DNA of 64,000 nucleotides from assembly GCF_022565775.1 (NCBI RefSeq), contig NZ_JAIUMC010000004.1, forward strand, positions 1 through 64,000, given 5' to 3'. The position numbers were made by a program, and so were the translations under genes. This document shows, in pieces, positions 1-9,055 of the stretch (position 1 is its first letter; the number at the start of each line of letters is the position of its first letter). The notes beneath the pieces are model-generated. The model saw only the letters and a list, made by a program, of their open reading frames with translations, made no database searches and had not been told where the DNA came from. The DNA comes from Natronospirillum sp. Its GTDB lineage: Bacteria; Pseudomonadota; Gammaproteobacteria; Pseudomonadales; Natronospirillaceae.

Positions 1-1
1 G

Positions 2-721
2 TCATGGTGCGGACTCTTCGCTGCGCAGGCGCAGCCAGGGACGGATCAGCGCGCCCGAGATCATACCCGTCATCATGGCAACATGCGCCGGGTAGAACAG
101 GCTGCACAGCAGCGTCACGGCCGCAGCCAAGGCCACGACTGGCCACAGTGCTCGCTGGAACGCACTGGCCAGCAGCGCAATAAACAGACCCGGCAGCACG
201 AAATCAAGCGCATGGCTTATCAGACTCTCCCCCTGGCCCAGTCCGACACCCAACCAGGCGCCCAGAGCTGTGCCGCCCACCCAGGCACCATAGGCCCCCA
301 TGGCCACGCCAAGCGTCCAGGCCGGGGAAACCGGTGCACGGGCTGACTTTGCCATGGCCGTAGCAAACACCTCATCGGTCAAACCAAACGCCAGCGCCGG
401 CAGCAAGGGGCCGGGCCGATGCTGCAGCCGGGAGAGCAGAGCAGGGCCGTAGAACAGATGTCGCAGATTCAGTACCCAGACGGCGATCAGTGCAGCACCG
501 GCGCCACTGCCGGCGGCGAGCATGCTGACCAGAATAAACTGGGCCGCACCGGCGAACACAATGAGGGAAATCAACAGCGTCTCCCAGGCCGTCAGGCCTG
601 CCTGAATGCCGACAACCCCGAAGGAAAAGGCCATGGGCGCATAGCCGATGGCCAGTGGCAGGCTGGCACGAAGTCCGGTAAGCAGAGAGAAGGGCGCTGG
701 AACCGCAGTAGAGTGAGTCAT
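2..721 (-). CDS. azlC: AzlC family branched-chain amino acid permease; its stop overlaps a further minus-strand ATG (CAT at 3-5), probably an AzlD partner outside the window
   Basis: Translation from ATG at 721: MTHSTAVPAPFSLLTGLRASLPLAIGYAPMAFSFGVVGIQAGL...FAGAAQFILVSMLAAGSG...LNLRHLFYGPAL, typical AzlC; ATGA overlap at the window edge. Confidence 0.85.
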   Translation of the reverse strand: MTHSTAVPAPFSLLTGLRASLPLAIGYAPMAFSFGVVGIQAGLTAWETLLISLIVFAGAAQFILVSMLAAGSGAGAALIAVWVLNLRHLFYGPALLSRLQHRPGPLLPALAFGLTDEVFATAMAKSARAPVSPAWTLGVAMGAYGAWVGGTALGAWLGVGLGQGESLISHALDFVLPGLFIALLASAFQRALWPVVALAAAVTLLCSLFYPAHVAMMTGMISGALIRPWLRLRSEESAP

Positions 722-819
722 CGAGCGGATTATCAGAGATAGCACTGGCCACGGCAAGTCTCCGGTCAGCCTGTCAGCATGAGTTGACGGTGCTTTGCTG
801 CTGGCGGTGATGAAAGCGC

Positions 820-1506
820 TTGTCGCAGCGCTCATGCGTGCGCATGATGCCACACCTATATCGCCCTTGGAGTTGCGCGCCCGTGCTGAACCCGGCTCTG
901 TTGTCCGCTTTCATTCCCACCTTCTTCTTCGTCTCCATTACCCCGGGGCTGTGCATGACGCTGGCCATGACATTGGGTATTACCATCGGGGTGCGGCGTG
1001 CCTTCTGGATGATGTGGGGAGAAATGCTCGGGGTGGCGACGGTGGTCATTGCGGCGGTCGCGGGCATAGCGGCGCTGCTGCTCACCATGCCCGAACTGTT
1101 CACGGTCCTGCGTTGGGCCGGCGGGCTCTATCTGATGTGGCTGGGTGTGCAGATGTGGCGCTCGCGGGGTCGCCTGGCCATTCCTGAAGACCTGGGAGAA
1201 GCAAAACAGGCCTCCCGCTGGCAGCTGTTTCTTCAGGGCTATGTGACAGCGGTCGCCAACCCCAAGGGCTGGGCCTTCACCATAGCCCTGCTGCCCCCGT
1301 TTCTGGATGCCAATCACCCCCTGGTACCGCAACTGCTGATCTTGCTGGCGCTGATCCTGATCATCGAATTTGTCTGTCTGCTGATATACTCGAGTGGTGG
1401 CAAGATGATGCGGGTATTTCTGCTGCAGGCGACCAATGTCAGAGTCATGAACCGAATCGCCGGCTCCCTGATGCTGGGTGTAGGGGTCTGGTTGGCGCTG
1501 TTCTAG
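820..1506 (+). CDS. LysE/RhtB family translocator; start uncertain (GTG at 883 also plausible)
   Basis: FIPTFFFVSITPGLCMTLAMTLGITIGVRRAFWMMWGEMLG...GGLYLMWLGVQMWRS...GYVTAVANPKGWAFTIALLPPF, LysE family signature. Confidence 0.85.
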   Translation: MSQRSCVRMMPHLYRPWSCAPVLNPALLSAFIPTFFFVSITPGLCMTLAMTLGITIGVRRAFWMMWGEMLGVATVVIAAVAGIAALLLTMPELFTVLRWAGGLYLMWLGVQMWRSRGRLAIPEDLGEAKQASRWQLFLQGYVTAVANPKGWAFTIALLPPFLDANHPLVPQLLILLALILIIEFVCLLIYSSGGKMMRVFLLQATNVRVMNRIAGSLMLGVGVWLALF

Positions 1507-1522
1507 GAAACAGGGGTGCGCA

Positions 1523-1895
1523 ATGCAAAGCATTCCGATGGCCTATCGGTTGCCTCCGGGCATCCGCATGGAACAGATCGAGAATGACAACGGGCTGACC
1601 ATGGCCTGTCTGGAAGCCGGCGATGCCTAATGCCGACACAGTTGCGCGTTGTGACTGGTTGCCGGACAGGGACCTGGCGGTTTATGCAGGCTTGCGGATC
1701 CGCCAGCTCTGCTGCTTTATTGCCGACGCATAGGACTGGGGTATTCACCAGATCCCCGGCGCGCTGGGCACCATGTCAGAGATCGCCTGTGCGGATTTTC
1801 GCGGCACTCGCCTGATCCCTGGAGCCGGCTACTGGGTGCAGCAGGAAGCGCCCGATCAGGTGGTGGCTGAACTGTTCGAATTTCCGGGCCGCTGA
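1523..1895 (+). pseudogene. Degraded alpha/beta hydrolase (epoxide hydrolase-like) remnant
   Basis: N-terminal piece MQSIPMAYRLPPGIRMEQIENDNGLTMACLEAGDA* in frame from 1523; C-terminal piece in another frame to TGA 1893-1895: ...FIADA*DWGIHQIPGALGTMSEIACADFRGTRLIPGAGYWVQQEAPDQVVAELFEFPGR*, with in-frame TAG at 1731-1733; central catalytic region missing. Confidence 0.7.
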
Positions 1896-2038
1896 GCCAA
1901 ATGCTGACTGATATTTTGTAAAGTCGTGACAATACTCACTGTTGATGGCCTCACCTTTCTGGTTTATTGATTCAGGTCAGTGCACAGCCTCCAGAGCTAT
2001 TGCTGAATGGAGGGGTGCTCGCAGAGGGAGCTTTCAAC

Positions 2039-2803
2039 ATGACCAGAGCCAACAGATTCGTTCATGCCATCAAGAGAGCCGGCAGCCCTTTTCTGCTGCT
2101 GGGCCTGTTGATAGTCGCCACAGCCGCAAAGGCGGACACTTCGGCAGAGTCGTTGCTGGAACACCTGGATCAGTTGTATCAGCAGGATTCGGCACAGGCC
2201 ACCCTGCGCATGGAAATCATCAACCCCGATTACGAGCGCACCCTGCGCCTGGAGTCCTGGTCGCTGGGCATGGACTTTTCGCTGGTGCGGGTGCTGGAAC
2301 CCGCGCGTGACCGAGGGGTCAGCACGCTCAAGCGCGAGAACGAGATGTGGAACTACCTGCCCCGGGTCAATCGCACCGTGCGCGTGCCACCCTCCATGAT
2401 GATGGGCAGCTGGATGGGCTCCGACTTCACCAACGACGATCTGATGCGCGATACCTCCTGGGCGGAAGAATATGACGTCAGCTTGAGCACCACGGACACT
2501 ACTTATGAACTGACACTGGTGCCGCGCGAGCAGACGGTCACCGTATGGGGGCGGATGGAATTCAGTGTCGATCGGGACAGTCTGTTGCCTCTGGAGCAGC
2601 GCTATTTCAACGAACGCGATGAACTGGCCCGGATCATGACCTTCAGCGACGTGCGCGACTTCAATGGCCGGAGTCTGCCCTCGCGTCTGACGCTGGAACC
2701 GGCAGACAAGGACGATCAGCGAACCACCGTGATTTATGAGTCACTGGCTTTTGATGTGGACCTGACGCCGGACTTTTTCTCTCTGCAGAACCTGCGTCGC
2801 TAG
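2039..2803 (+). CDS. Outer membrane lipoprotein-sorting protein (LolA-like fold family), periplasmic
   Basis: Signal peptide (...FLLLGLLIVATAAKA-DTS); LRMEIINPDYERTLRLESWSLGMDFSLVRVLEPARDRGVSTLKRENEMWNYLPRVNRTVRVPPSMMMGSWMGSDFTNDDLMR typical of LolA-like lipoprotein-sorting proteins. Confidence 0.8.
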   Translation: MTRANRFVHAIKRAGSPFLLLGLLIVATAAKADTSAESLLEHLDQLYQQDSAQATLRMEIINPDYERTLRLESWSLGMDFSLVRVLEPARDRGVSTLKRENEMWNYLPRVNRTVRVPPSMMMGSWMGSDFTNDDLMRDTSWAEEYDVSLSTTDTTYELTLVPREQTVTVWGRMEFSVDRDSLLPLEQRYFNERDELARIMTFSDVRDFNGRSLPSRLTLEPADKDDQRTTVIYESLAFDVDLTPDFFSLQNLRR

Positions 2804-2828
2804 AATAACCGAGGGAGAAGGACCACCC

Positions 2829-4073
2829 ATGCTCCTGCTCAGACTGGCCTGGCGCAATGTACTGCGCAATCGCAGAAGAACGATACTGACCCTGCTCAGC
2901 ATGGTGGGGGGCTATATCATTGTTACTCTGGTGCTGTCGGTCAATTATGGCTCCTATGATCAGATGCTGGAGCAATACACACGCGACAGCATCGGTCATG
3001 TGCAGGTGACCGCCGATGAGTATCTGGACCGACCCCGCCTGCAACGCACCTTACCGGTAGACGAGTCACTGCGCGGGCAACTGGCGCAGGCTCAGGGCGT
3101 GCGGATGCTGACACCACGGCTGGAAAGCGGGGCGCTGGCCTATGGTGAAGAACGCAGCCTGCCGGTTGAGGTGCGCGGTGTGGAGCCCGACCAGGAAGAC
3201 CGCCTGTCACGTCTGGGCAACCGGTTGAGTGCGGGGCGCTACCTGAATGCCGAGCCGGATGAGTACGGACAGCATGAAGCCTTGATCGGTGCCCGAGTAG
3301 CGCGGCAACTGGCCCTGGCGCCCGGGGATGACCTGGTACTGATTGCCCAGGGTGCTGACGGCTCTCTGGCCAATGAGCTGTATACCGTGGTAGGCATCCT
3401 CGGCGATACCGAGGCGGTGGAGAGCCGCTGGGTGGTGCTGCCGCTGGCCGCCGCACAGGATTTCTATGTATTGCCCGATCAGGCCCATCGCTGGATCATT
3501 CTGGGCGCTGACTTCCAGCGCGCCGAACGGCTGGCCGCCTCGGTCAGGGGCAGCCTGGCCACCGACGCCCAGTGGGCCGACAGTGCGCTGCAGGTCAGCC
3601 CCTGGCAGGTCGTGGCACGGGAATTCTATGAAACCATGAAGGCTGATCAGCAAGGCGGCATGATCGCCAGCTACATCATTATCTTCCTGGTCTGCATCGG
3701 CGTGCTCAATACCATCCTGATGTCGGTCATGGAGCGCATCGGCGAATTTGGCGTGCTGAAAGCCATCGGCACACCGCCGCATCGCCTGTTCGGTATGATT
3801 GTGCTGGAGGCGCTGGTGCTCGCCACTCTGGCCTGCGCTCTGGGCTTTCTGCTCGCCTGGCCGATCAACCTCTGGCTGACCCTGGTCGGTATTCCCATGA
3901 GCGAACCGATCGAAGTCTCTGGCCTGTATTTCAGCCATTTCCGCGGTCGCATGTCATGGGGCATGTTCGCCATCCCCACCGCTCTGGTGTGGTTCACAGC
4001 GTTGCTCGTAGCGTTGTATCCGGCCATCCGGGCCGCCCGGCTGTCACCCCTTGATGCGATGCGGAGGCTGTAA
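2829..4073 (+). CDS. ABC transporter permease, FtsX/MacB-type (LolC/E-like)
   Basis: N-terminal LAWRNVLRNRRRTILTLLSMVGG; C-terminal IGEFGVLKAIGTPPHRLFGMIVLEALVL...ALYPAIRAARLSPLDAMRRL. Confidence 0.88.
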   Translation: MLLLRLAWRNVLRNRRRTILTLLSMVGGYIIVTLVLSVNYGSYDQMLEQYTRDSIGHVQVTADEYLDRPRLQRTLPVDESLRGQLAQAQGVRMLTPRLESGALAYGEERSLPVEVRGVEPDQEDRLSRLGNRLSAGRYLNAEPDEYGQHEALIGARVARQLALAPGDDLVLIAQGADGSLANELYTVVGILGDTEAVESRWVVLPLAAAQDFYVLPDQAHRWIILGADFQRAERLAASVRGSLATDAQWADSALQVSPWQVVAREFYETMKADQQGGMIASYIIIFLVCIGVLNTILMSVMERIGEFGVLKAIGTPPHRLFGMIVLEALVLATLACALGFLLAWPINLWLTLVGIPMSEPIEVSGLYFSHFRGRMSWGMFAIPTALVWFTALLVALYPAIRAARLSPLDAMRRL

Positions 4074-5302
4074 TGCAAATGACCTGGCAACTGGCGGCCC
4101 GCAACCTGAACCGCAACCGACGCCGCACGCTGCTGACCGGCCTGATTATCAGTCTGAGCACGGCGGCACTGATTCTCACTGATGCCTTCATTCTCGGCTT
4201 CACCGATACGGCCGTGCGCTCGGCCACTCGCATGTTCCCGGGAGATGCCCAGATCCATCAGTTGGACTACCTGGCCGAACGGGACGAAGCGCTGGTGATC
4301 GAAGCGCCCCAAGCCCGATTGTCGCAACTGGCCAGCGACCCCGAGGTGGTGGGCTACAGTCCGCGCGTAATGGCCTTCGGCATGATTTCCAGCGCCGCCG
4401 ACAACCGCGCCACCCAGGTCATCGGCATTGATCCGGCGCAGGAGCGCACCGTGTCCCGGCTGGCGGATGCGATGGCCGAAGGCGACTATTTGGCGGGAGA
4501 CGGTGCCGAGACCCAGTTGCTGATGGGGCGCCGGCTGGCTGAGCTACTGGACGTCGAGCTGGGCGACCGCATCGTCATCTCGGTGCACAACCAGGAATGG
4601 GGCGGAGCCGAGCAGGCGCTGTTCCGGGTCAGCGGCCTCTATGACTTCAACGCCCGCATGCTGGACGAAGAGACCGTGTTTGTGCTGCAGGCGCCGTTGC
4701 AAACCATGCTCGGGGTCGATGATGCCGTGCACGAAATCGCGCTGGCCCTGCGCACGCCGGCCCTGGCCAGTGATCCGGACCTGCCTTTGTGGCAGCGCCT
4801 CAGTGATGAGCAGGTGAAAGCGCAGGGCTGGACTACCCTGATGCCGCAACTGGCCGCCATGCTGGACATGACCCGCGCCAGCATGGCCATCATCGGCATC
4901 ATGCTGTTCTTGCTCGCCGCTCTGGGGGTCACCAATGGCATCTTCATGTCCATCTATGAACGCACCTGGGAGATCGGTGTTCTGCTGGCCATTGGCACGC
5001 GACGTCTGGCCGTGTTCCGGCTGATTCTGACGGAGACGCTGTTGCTGGCGCTGGGCGCCATTGCCGCCGGCCTGGTGCTGGGCTGGCTGGCAACACTGAC
5101 GCTGGGGGCCATTGGCATCGATTATGGCAGCATGGAATTGGGTGGCGTGGCCATGGCCGAGCAGATCCGTCCCCGCGCCAGCTGGGCCCAGTACAGCCTT
5201 TATCCGCCGGTTGTGCTGGCGCTGACCCTGCTGGCCGCCATGTATCCAGCCGCCCACGCGGCGCGGATTGTGCCGTCCCGCGCCCTGCACAAGAGTCTTT
5301 GA
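4073..5302 (+). CDS. ABC transporter permease, FtsX/MacB-type, second paralogue
   Basis: LAARNLNRNRRRTLLTGLIISLSTAAL...TWEIGVLLAIGTRRLAVFRLILTETLLL...AAMYPAAHAARIVPSRALHKSL; start overlaps preceding stop by 1 nt. Confidence 0.88.
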   Translation: MQMTWQLAARNLNRNRRRTLLTGLIISLSTAALILTDAFILGFTDTAVRSATRMFPGDAQIHQLDYLAERDEALVIEAPQARLSQLASDPEVVGYSPRVMAFGMISSAADNRATQVIGIDPAQERTVSRLADAMAEGDYLAGDGAETQLLMGRRLAELLDVELGDRIVISVHNQEWGGAEQALFRVSGLYDFNARMLDEETVFVLQAPLQTMLGVDDAVHEIALALRTPALASDPDLPLWQRLSDEQVKAQGWTTLMPQLAAMLDMTRASMAIIGIMLFLLAALGVTNGIFMSIYERTWEIGVLLAIGTRRLAVFRLILTETLLLALGAIAAGLVLGWLATLTLGAIGIDYGSMELGGVAMAEQIRPRASWAQYSLYPPVVLALTLLAAMYPAAHAARIVPSRALHKSL

Positions 5303-5313
5303 GGAGAGCCGTC

Positions 5314-6045
5314 ATGCATGCAACCAAGCAGCGCACTGCAAGCGCCGACCCGGCAACCGGTGTGGTGTTCGAGACCCGGGAATTGAGCCGACACTACGGC
5401 AGCGGCGATACGCTGGTCAAGGCGCTGGACAAGGTCAGCCTGACCATAGCCCCTGGTGAGTTTACCGCCATTGTCGGGCCCTCCGGGTCAGGCAAGTCCA
5501 CTCTGCTGCAGCTGATGGGCGGACTGGAGGCGCCGACCGCCGGTGAGGTCTATCTGCGCGGACAGGCCATTTCGTCAATGAGTGGCCGCGAGTTGTCTGA
5601 CTTCCGGCGCGATCACATCGGGTTCATCTTTCAGGCCTACAACCTGATTCCGGTGCTGACCGCCGCCGAAAACTGTGAATACATCATGTTGCTGCAGGGC
5701 CTGCCCAAAGCTGAGCGGCAGGCCCGCGTTGAAAGCATGCTGACTCGGGTCGGGTTGAGCGGCAAGGCCGACCGCCGACCGGCCCAGTTGTCCGGCGGGC
5801 AGCAGCAGCGGGTGGCCGTAGCCAGGGCCATGGTCAGTCAGCCCGATATCATTTTGGCCGACGAGCCCACGGCCAATCTGGACTCCCAGACCGGCAGCGA
5901 CCTGCTGGACATGATGCATGAGCTGAACCGCCGCGAGGGTATGACCTTCGTCTTTTCCACTCATGATCCGATGATCATGGAGCGCGCCAGTCGGCTGATT
6001 CAGTTGCGCGACGGCCGCATCGAGAGCGATGAGGTTCGCTCATGA
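5314..6045 (+). CDS. ABC transporter ATP-binding protein (LolD/MacB-like)
   Basis: Walker A GPSGSGKST, signature LSGGQQQR, Walker B IILADEPTANLD, H-loop STHD. Confidence 0.93.
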   Translation: MHATKQRTASADPATGVVFETRELSRHYGSGDTLVKALDKVSLTIAPGEFTAIVGPSGSGKSTLLQLMGGLEAPTAGEVYLRGQAISSMSGRELSDFRRDHIGFIFQAYNLIPVLTAAENCEYIMLLQGLPKAERQARVESMLTRVGLSGKADRRPAQLSGGQQQRVAVARAMVSQPDIILADEPTANLDSQTGSDLLDMMHELNRREGMTFVFSTHDPMIMERASRLIQLRDGRIESDEVRS

Positions 6046-7196
6046 CGCGCTGGACAGGACCCGCTCTGGCCGGGCTGCTGCTGGCAAGTCCTTTCGTCGC
6101 AGCCGACACCGATGTCTGGATTGATCTCAATCTGGGGGTCGAGACTCTGACCGAGCCCACCGACCCGCTGGCCAACCCGACGCTGCTGCAGACCGCCGGC
6201 AGCCGCTTCAACCTGCTGTACAGTGCCGGCCCTGATGTGCGCCTCAATCTGCAGTACGGGCTGGCGCAGCGCTATCGTCTGCGCCAGGGGGCGGTACCCG
6301 GTGCTGGTTCAGACACCGCACTCGGGGCTGACTACCGATGGGAGGACCTGCCGGACAATCTGTACAGCTCGCCCGACGATGATCTGGTGCTGGCGCAGAA
6401 CCTGGACCGTCTGAACGTACAGTATTTCAGCAGCAGAGGTGAACTCATTGTCGGACGGCAAGCCATCAGCCTGGGTCTGTCGCCGCAATTCTCACCGGTG
6501 GATGTCATTATGCCGGCGCGCATCAGCGCGCAGGAACGCAGCTATCGCCCGGGTGTCGATGCCGTGCGCTGGCGCCAGCCCTGGGCTTTCTTCGGTGAAC
6601 TGGATCTGGGTTGGGTGCAGGGGGTGGATCAGGCGCTGTTTGTGCGCGCCTATCAGCAGGTAGACCGCTGGACACTGGAAGCGACGGCGCTGACCGTCAA
6701 TCGATCAGAACACCTGCTCGGTGTCGGGGCGCAGACGGCGGCGGGTGAATGGGGGCTGTGGCAGGAGTCTGCCTGGCTGTTCAATGAAGACGACAGCGGG
6801 CTGCGCCTGACGCTCGGCGCCGACCGGCAGATCTTCGGGGATGTCTATGTGGTCAGCGAGTATCACTACAATCAACTGGGTTCTCGGCAACCGGATATGG
6901 CGGCGTTGGCCAGCGACTTCTACCAGCAGGGCCTGGTGGTTCCCTTGGGTCGACACTATGTCGGTGTTCAGGCCTCCGCCCCGGTAAGCGCACTGACTGA
7001 TCTGCAGGCCGGGACCGTGGTCAACCTGGGCGACGAGAGTGCCCTGCTGACGGCCGGTTTTCAGCACAGCCTGACCAACGACAGCCGGCTTGAAGGTAGG
7101 GTGGGTGTGCCGGTGGCAACGCGCAGCGACGCTCAGGCATCGGAATTCGGTCTCTACCCGCTGACGGCGGCGCTCAACTGGTCGGCGACCTTCTGA
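6042..7196 (+). CDS. Predicted outer-membrane beta-barrel/porin-like protein of the ABC operon
   Basis: Signal peptide (LAGLLLASPFVAA-DTD); alternating hydrophobic/polar strands; ends in ...LNWSATF with C-terminal Phe; 4-nt ATGA overlap with the ATPase gene. Confidence 0.7.
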   Translation: MTRWTGPALAGLLLASPFVAADTDVWIDLNLGVETLTEPTDPLANPTLLQTAGSRFNLLYSAGPDVRLNLQYGLAQRYRLRQGAVPGAGSDTALGADYRWEDLPDNLYSSPDDDLVLAQNLDRLNVQYFSSRGELIVGRQAISLGLSPQFSPVDVIMPARISAQERSYRPGVDAVRWRQPWAFFGELDLGWVQGVDQALFVRAYQQVDRWTLEATALTVNRSEHLLGVGAQTAAGEWGLWQESAWLFNEDDSGLRLTLGADRQIFGDVYVVSEYHYNQLGSRQPDMAALASDFYQQGLVVPLGRHYVGVQASAPVSALTDLQAGTVVNLGDESALLTAGFQHSLTNDSRLEGRVGVPVATRSDAQASEFGLYPLTAALNWSATF

Positions 7197-8403
7197 CCGC
7201 TTGCTCTGCAAGCAGTCGAGCCCGGTGTCGCGCCAGCAGGGCTGTGGCCAGCAGACCCCCCAGAGTCATGGCCCCGGTCACGCCCCAGGTCCAGTGCCAG
7301 CCACCGACCTGACTCGCCACCAGGGCTACCATCGGCGGCCCGATGAACTGACCAATGGAAGACCATTGCTGCATCCAGCCAACGGTCGATGAAATCGATT
7401 GTTCATCCGCCGCCAGTCGAACGGCCAGATAGAAGAGTGCGCCGGGAATCAGTCCGCCGCAGGCAGAAAACAACAATACGGCCAGGAACTGTCCCCAGCC
7501 CGGTGTCAGCAGGCCGAATCCGACCCAGGCACAGAGGCCCAGGGCAACAAAACCGGCGGCCAGCAATGTTTGCGCATTGACTCCCCGGTGCAGGCACTGG
7601 CCCGCCACCAGGTTGCCGGCGATGTTGACCAGTGCCACCATGGCCGTCATCACGCCGATTAGCCCCGGGCCATATCCGGCCTCGGTATAGAGGGTGGGCA
7701 GGAAGCCGACAACCGCAATCCACTGCCCGGAGTATAGGGCAAAGGTGATGGCGACCAGCCAGGGGCCGGGCCGGGTCAGTGTGCGTTGAATGCGCGTGCC
7801 CCAGGTCTGCTCCGGAAGGCCGGTTGCCGGTGCGTTGTCGGCGCTCCGGGGCACCCGCTGCCAGACGGCCCAGGCCAGCAGCAGCGACAAGGCCCCCAGC
7901 AGCAGCCACCAACTCTGCCAGCCAAAGGCATCCAGCCACAAGGGCCCGACCAGTAAGGCAGAGCCGACCCCCAGGCCCATATAGCAGCTCCACAGTGCCA
8001 GACGACGACTGAGCAACTCTGCAGGCACCAGGCGGCGTACCAGACCTGGCGCCGGAAGAACCACCAGCAGAAAACCCAGCCCCTCAACCGCGCGCAGCCA
8101 CAGCAGGTGAGACGGCTGGCTGGCCAGTGCGCCCAGCAGGCTGCCCGCACCCAGCAACACCAGGCCAGTGAGTAAGGCGCGGCGCAGACCCACTGAGTCC
8201 GCCGTGGTGCCCATGACAATGCCCAGCGTGACGCCGGCCAGCATAACCATCGACAGCAGGAAGCCGCCGGTCACCAGATCCAGGCTCATTGCCTGTTCCA
8301 GTACCGGAATGGCGGGCGGCAGCTTGCCGATATGCAGGGCGGCACTGATGCCGGCCACAATCACGATGATGTCGGGTGGGATGCGTCTTGTCGTCACTGC
8401 CAC
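7174..8403 (-). CDS. MFS transporter
   Basis: 12-TM-like protein with MGTTADSVGLRRALLTGLVLLGAGSLLGALA and related MFS motifs; 3' end overlaps the convergent neighbour by 23 nt. Confidence 0.85.
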   Translation of the reverse strand: MAVTTRRIPPDIIVIVAGISAALHIGKLPPAIPVLEQAMSLDLVTGGFLLSMVMLAGVTLGIVMGTTADSVGLRRALLTGLVLLGAGSLLGALASQPSHLLWLRAVEGLGFLLVVLPAPGLVRRLVPAELLSRRLALWSCYMGLGVGSALLVGPLWLDAFGWQSWWLLLGALSLLLAWAVWQRVPRSADNAPATGLPEQTWGTRIQRTLTRPGPWLVAITFALYSGQWIAVVGFLPTLYTEAGYGPGLIGVMTAMVALVNIAGNLVAGQCLHRGVNAQTLLAAGFVALGLCAWVGFGLLTPGWGQFLAVLLFSACGGLIPGALFYLAVRLAADEQSISSTVGWMQQWSSIGQFIGPPMVALVASQVGGWHWTWGVTGAMTLGGLLATALLARHRARLLAEQAVRRSPTS

Positions 8404-8482
8404 ACAGCGCCTGCTTTCGTACTTGTTAGGTCAGACAGGCAGTGTCGGTGCTTGGCGCTCGCAACGCAACAGGCGCCTTGTC

Positions 8483-9055
8483 TCAGGCCGGACCCAGTTT
8501 AAGCAGCTCGACATTGGTCTTCTGGGCCACCCAGATCAGCGAGCCGATCAGCAGCACCAGGGCCAGCGGAATCATCCACTGTATGGCCGTGATCAGGGCT
8601 GCTGTGGCCTGTATACCCAGCACCAGCAGCAATGTGGGGGCGCAACAGGCGCCACCGGCGAGCAGGGCGGGGATAAGGCCCAGCGTGCCGGTGGACCCAT
8701 TGACTCTGCACGCGCGGGGTTGGCGCCAGGCGATCCAGGACAGGACCAGGTTGAGGCCAACCAGCAGCGAAATGATCAGCCCCAGCAGCAGATTGAGCGG
8801 CGACAGCAGCCAGGTGAACAGCGGTGTATGGATCACCGCAATGGCATCAAAGAGCAGGTAGCCGGTGCGTCGGAACATCAGCGCCGGGTCGGCCCAGAGC
8901 ACGGCAAAGTCGGTGCCGGTGGGCAGGGTCAGGTTCTGAATGGCGAACAGGAACGCCACCAGATAAACCAGCGTGACGGCGACCAGACCGGCGCGCAGCC
9001 GTCGAATCTGCACCAGCAGCAGACTCACCTGCAACGTTTGCCACAGCCACTGCAT
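8483..9055 (-). CDS. Multi-TM membrane protein with GGACCAPTLLLVLG motif, unknown function
   Basis: Hydrophobic 190-aa ORF; start overlaps the DUF3179 gene stop (TAATG); vicinal CC motif in a predicted TM region. Confidence 0.65.
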   Translation of the reverse strand: MQWLWQTLQVSLLLVQIRRLRAGLVAVTLVYLVAFLFAIQNLTLPTGTDFAVLWADPALMFRRTGYLLFDAIAVIHTPLFTWLLSPLNLLLGLIISLLVGLNLVLSWIAWRQPRACRVNGSTGTLGLIPALLAGGACCAPTLLLVLGIQATAALITAIQWMIPLALVLLIGSLIWVAQKTNVELLKLGPA

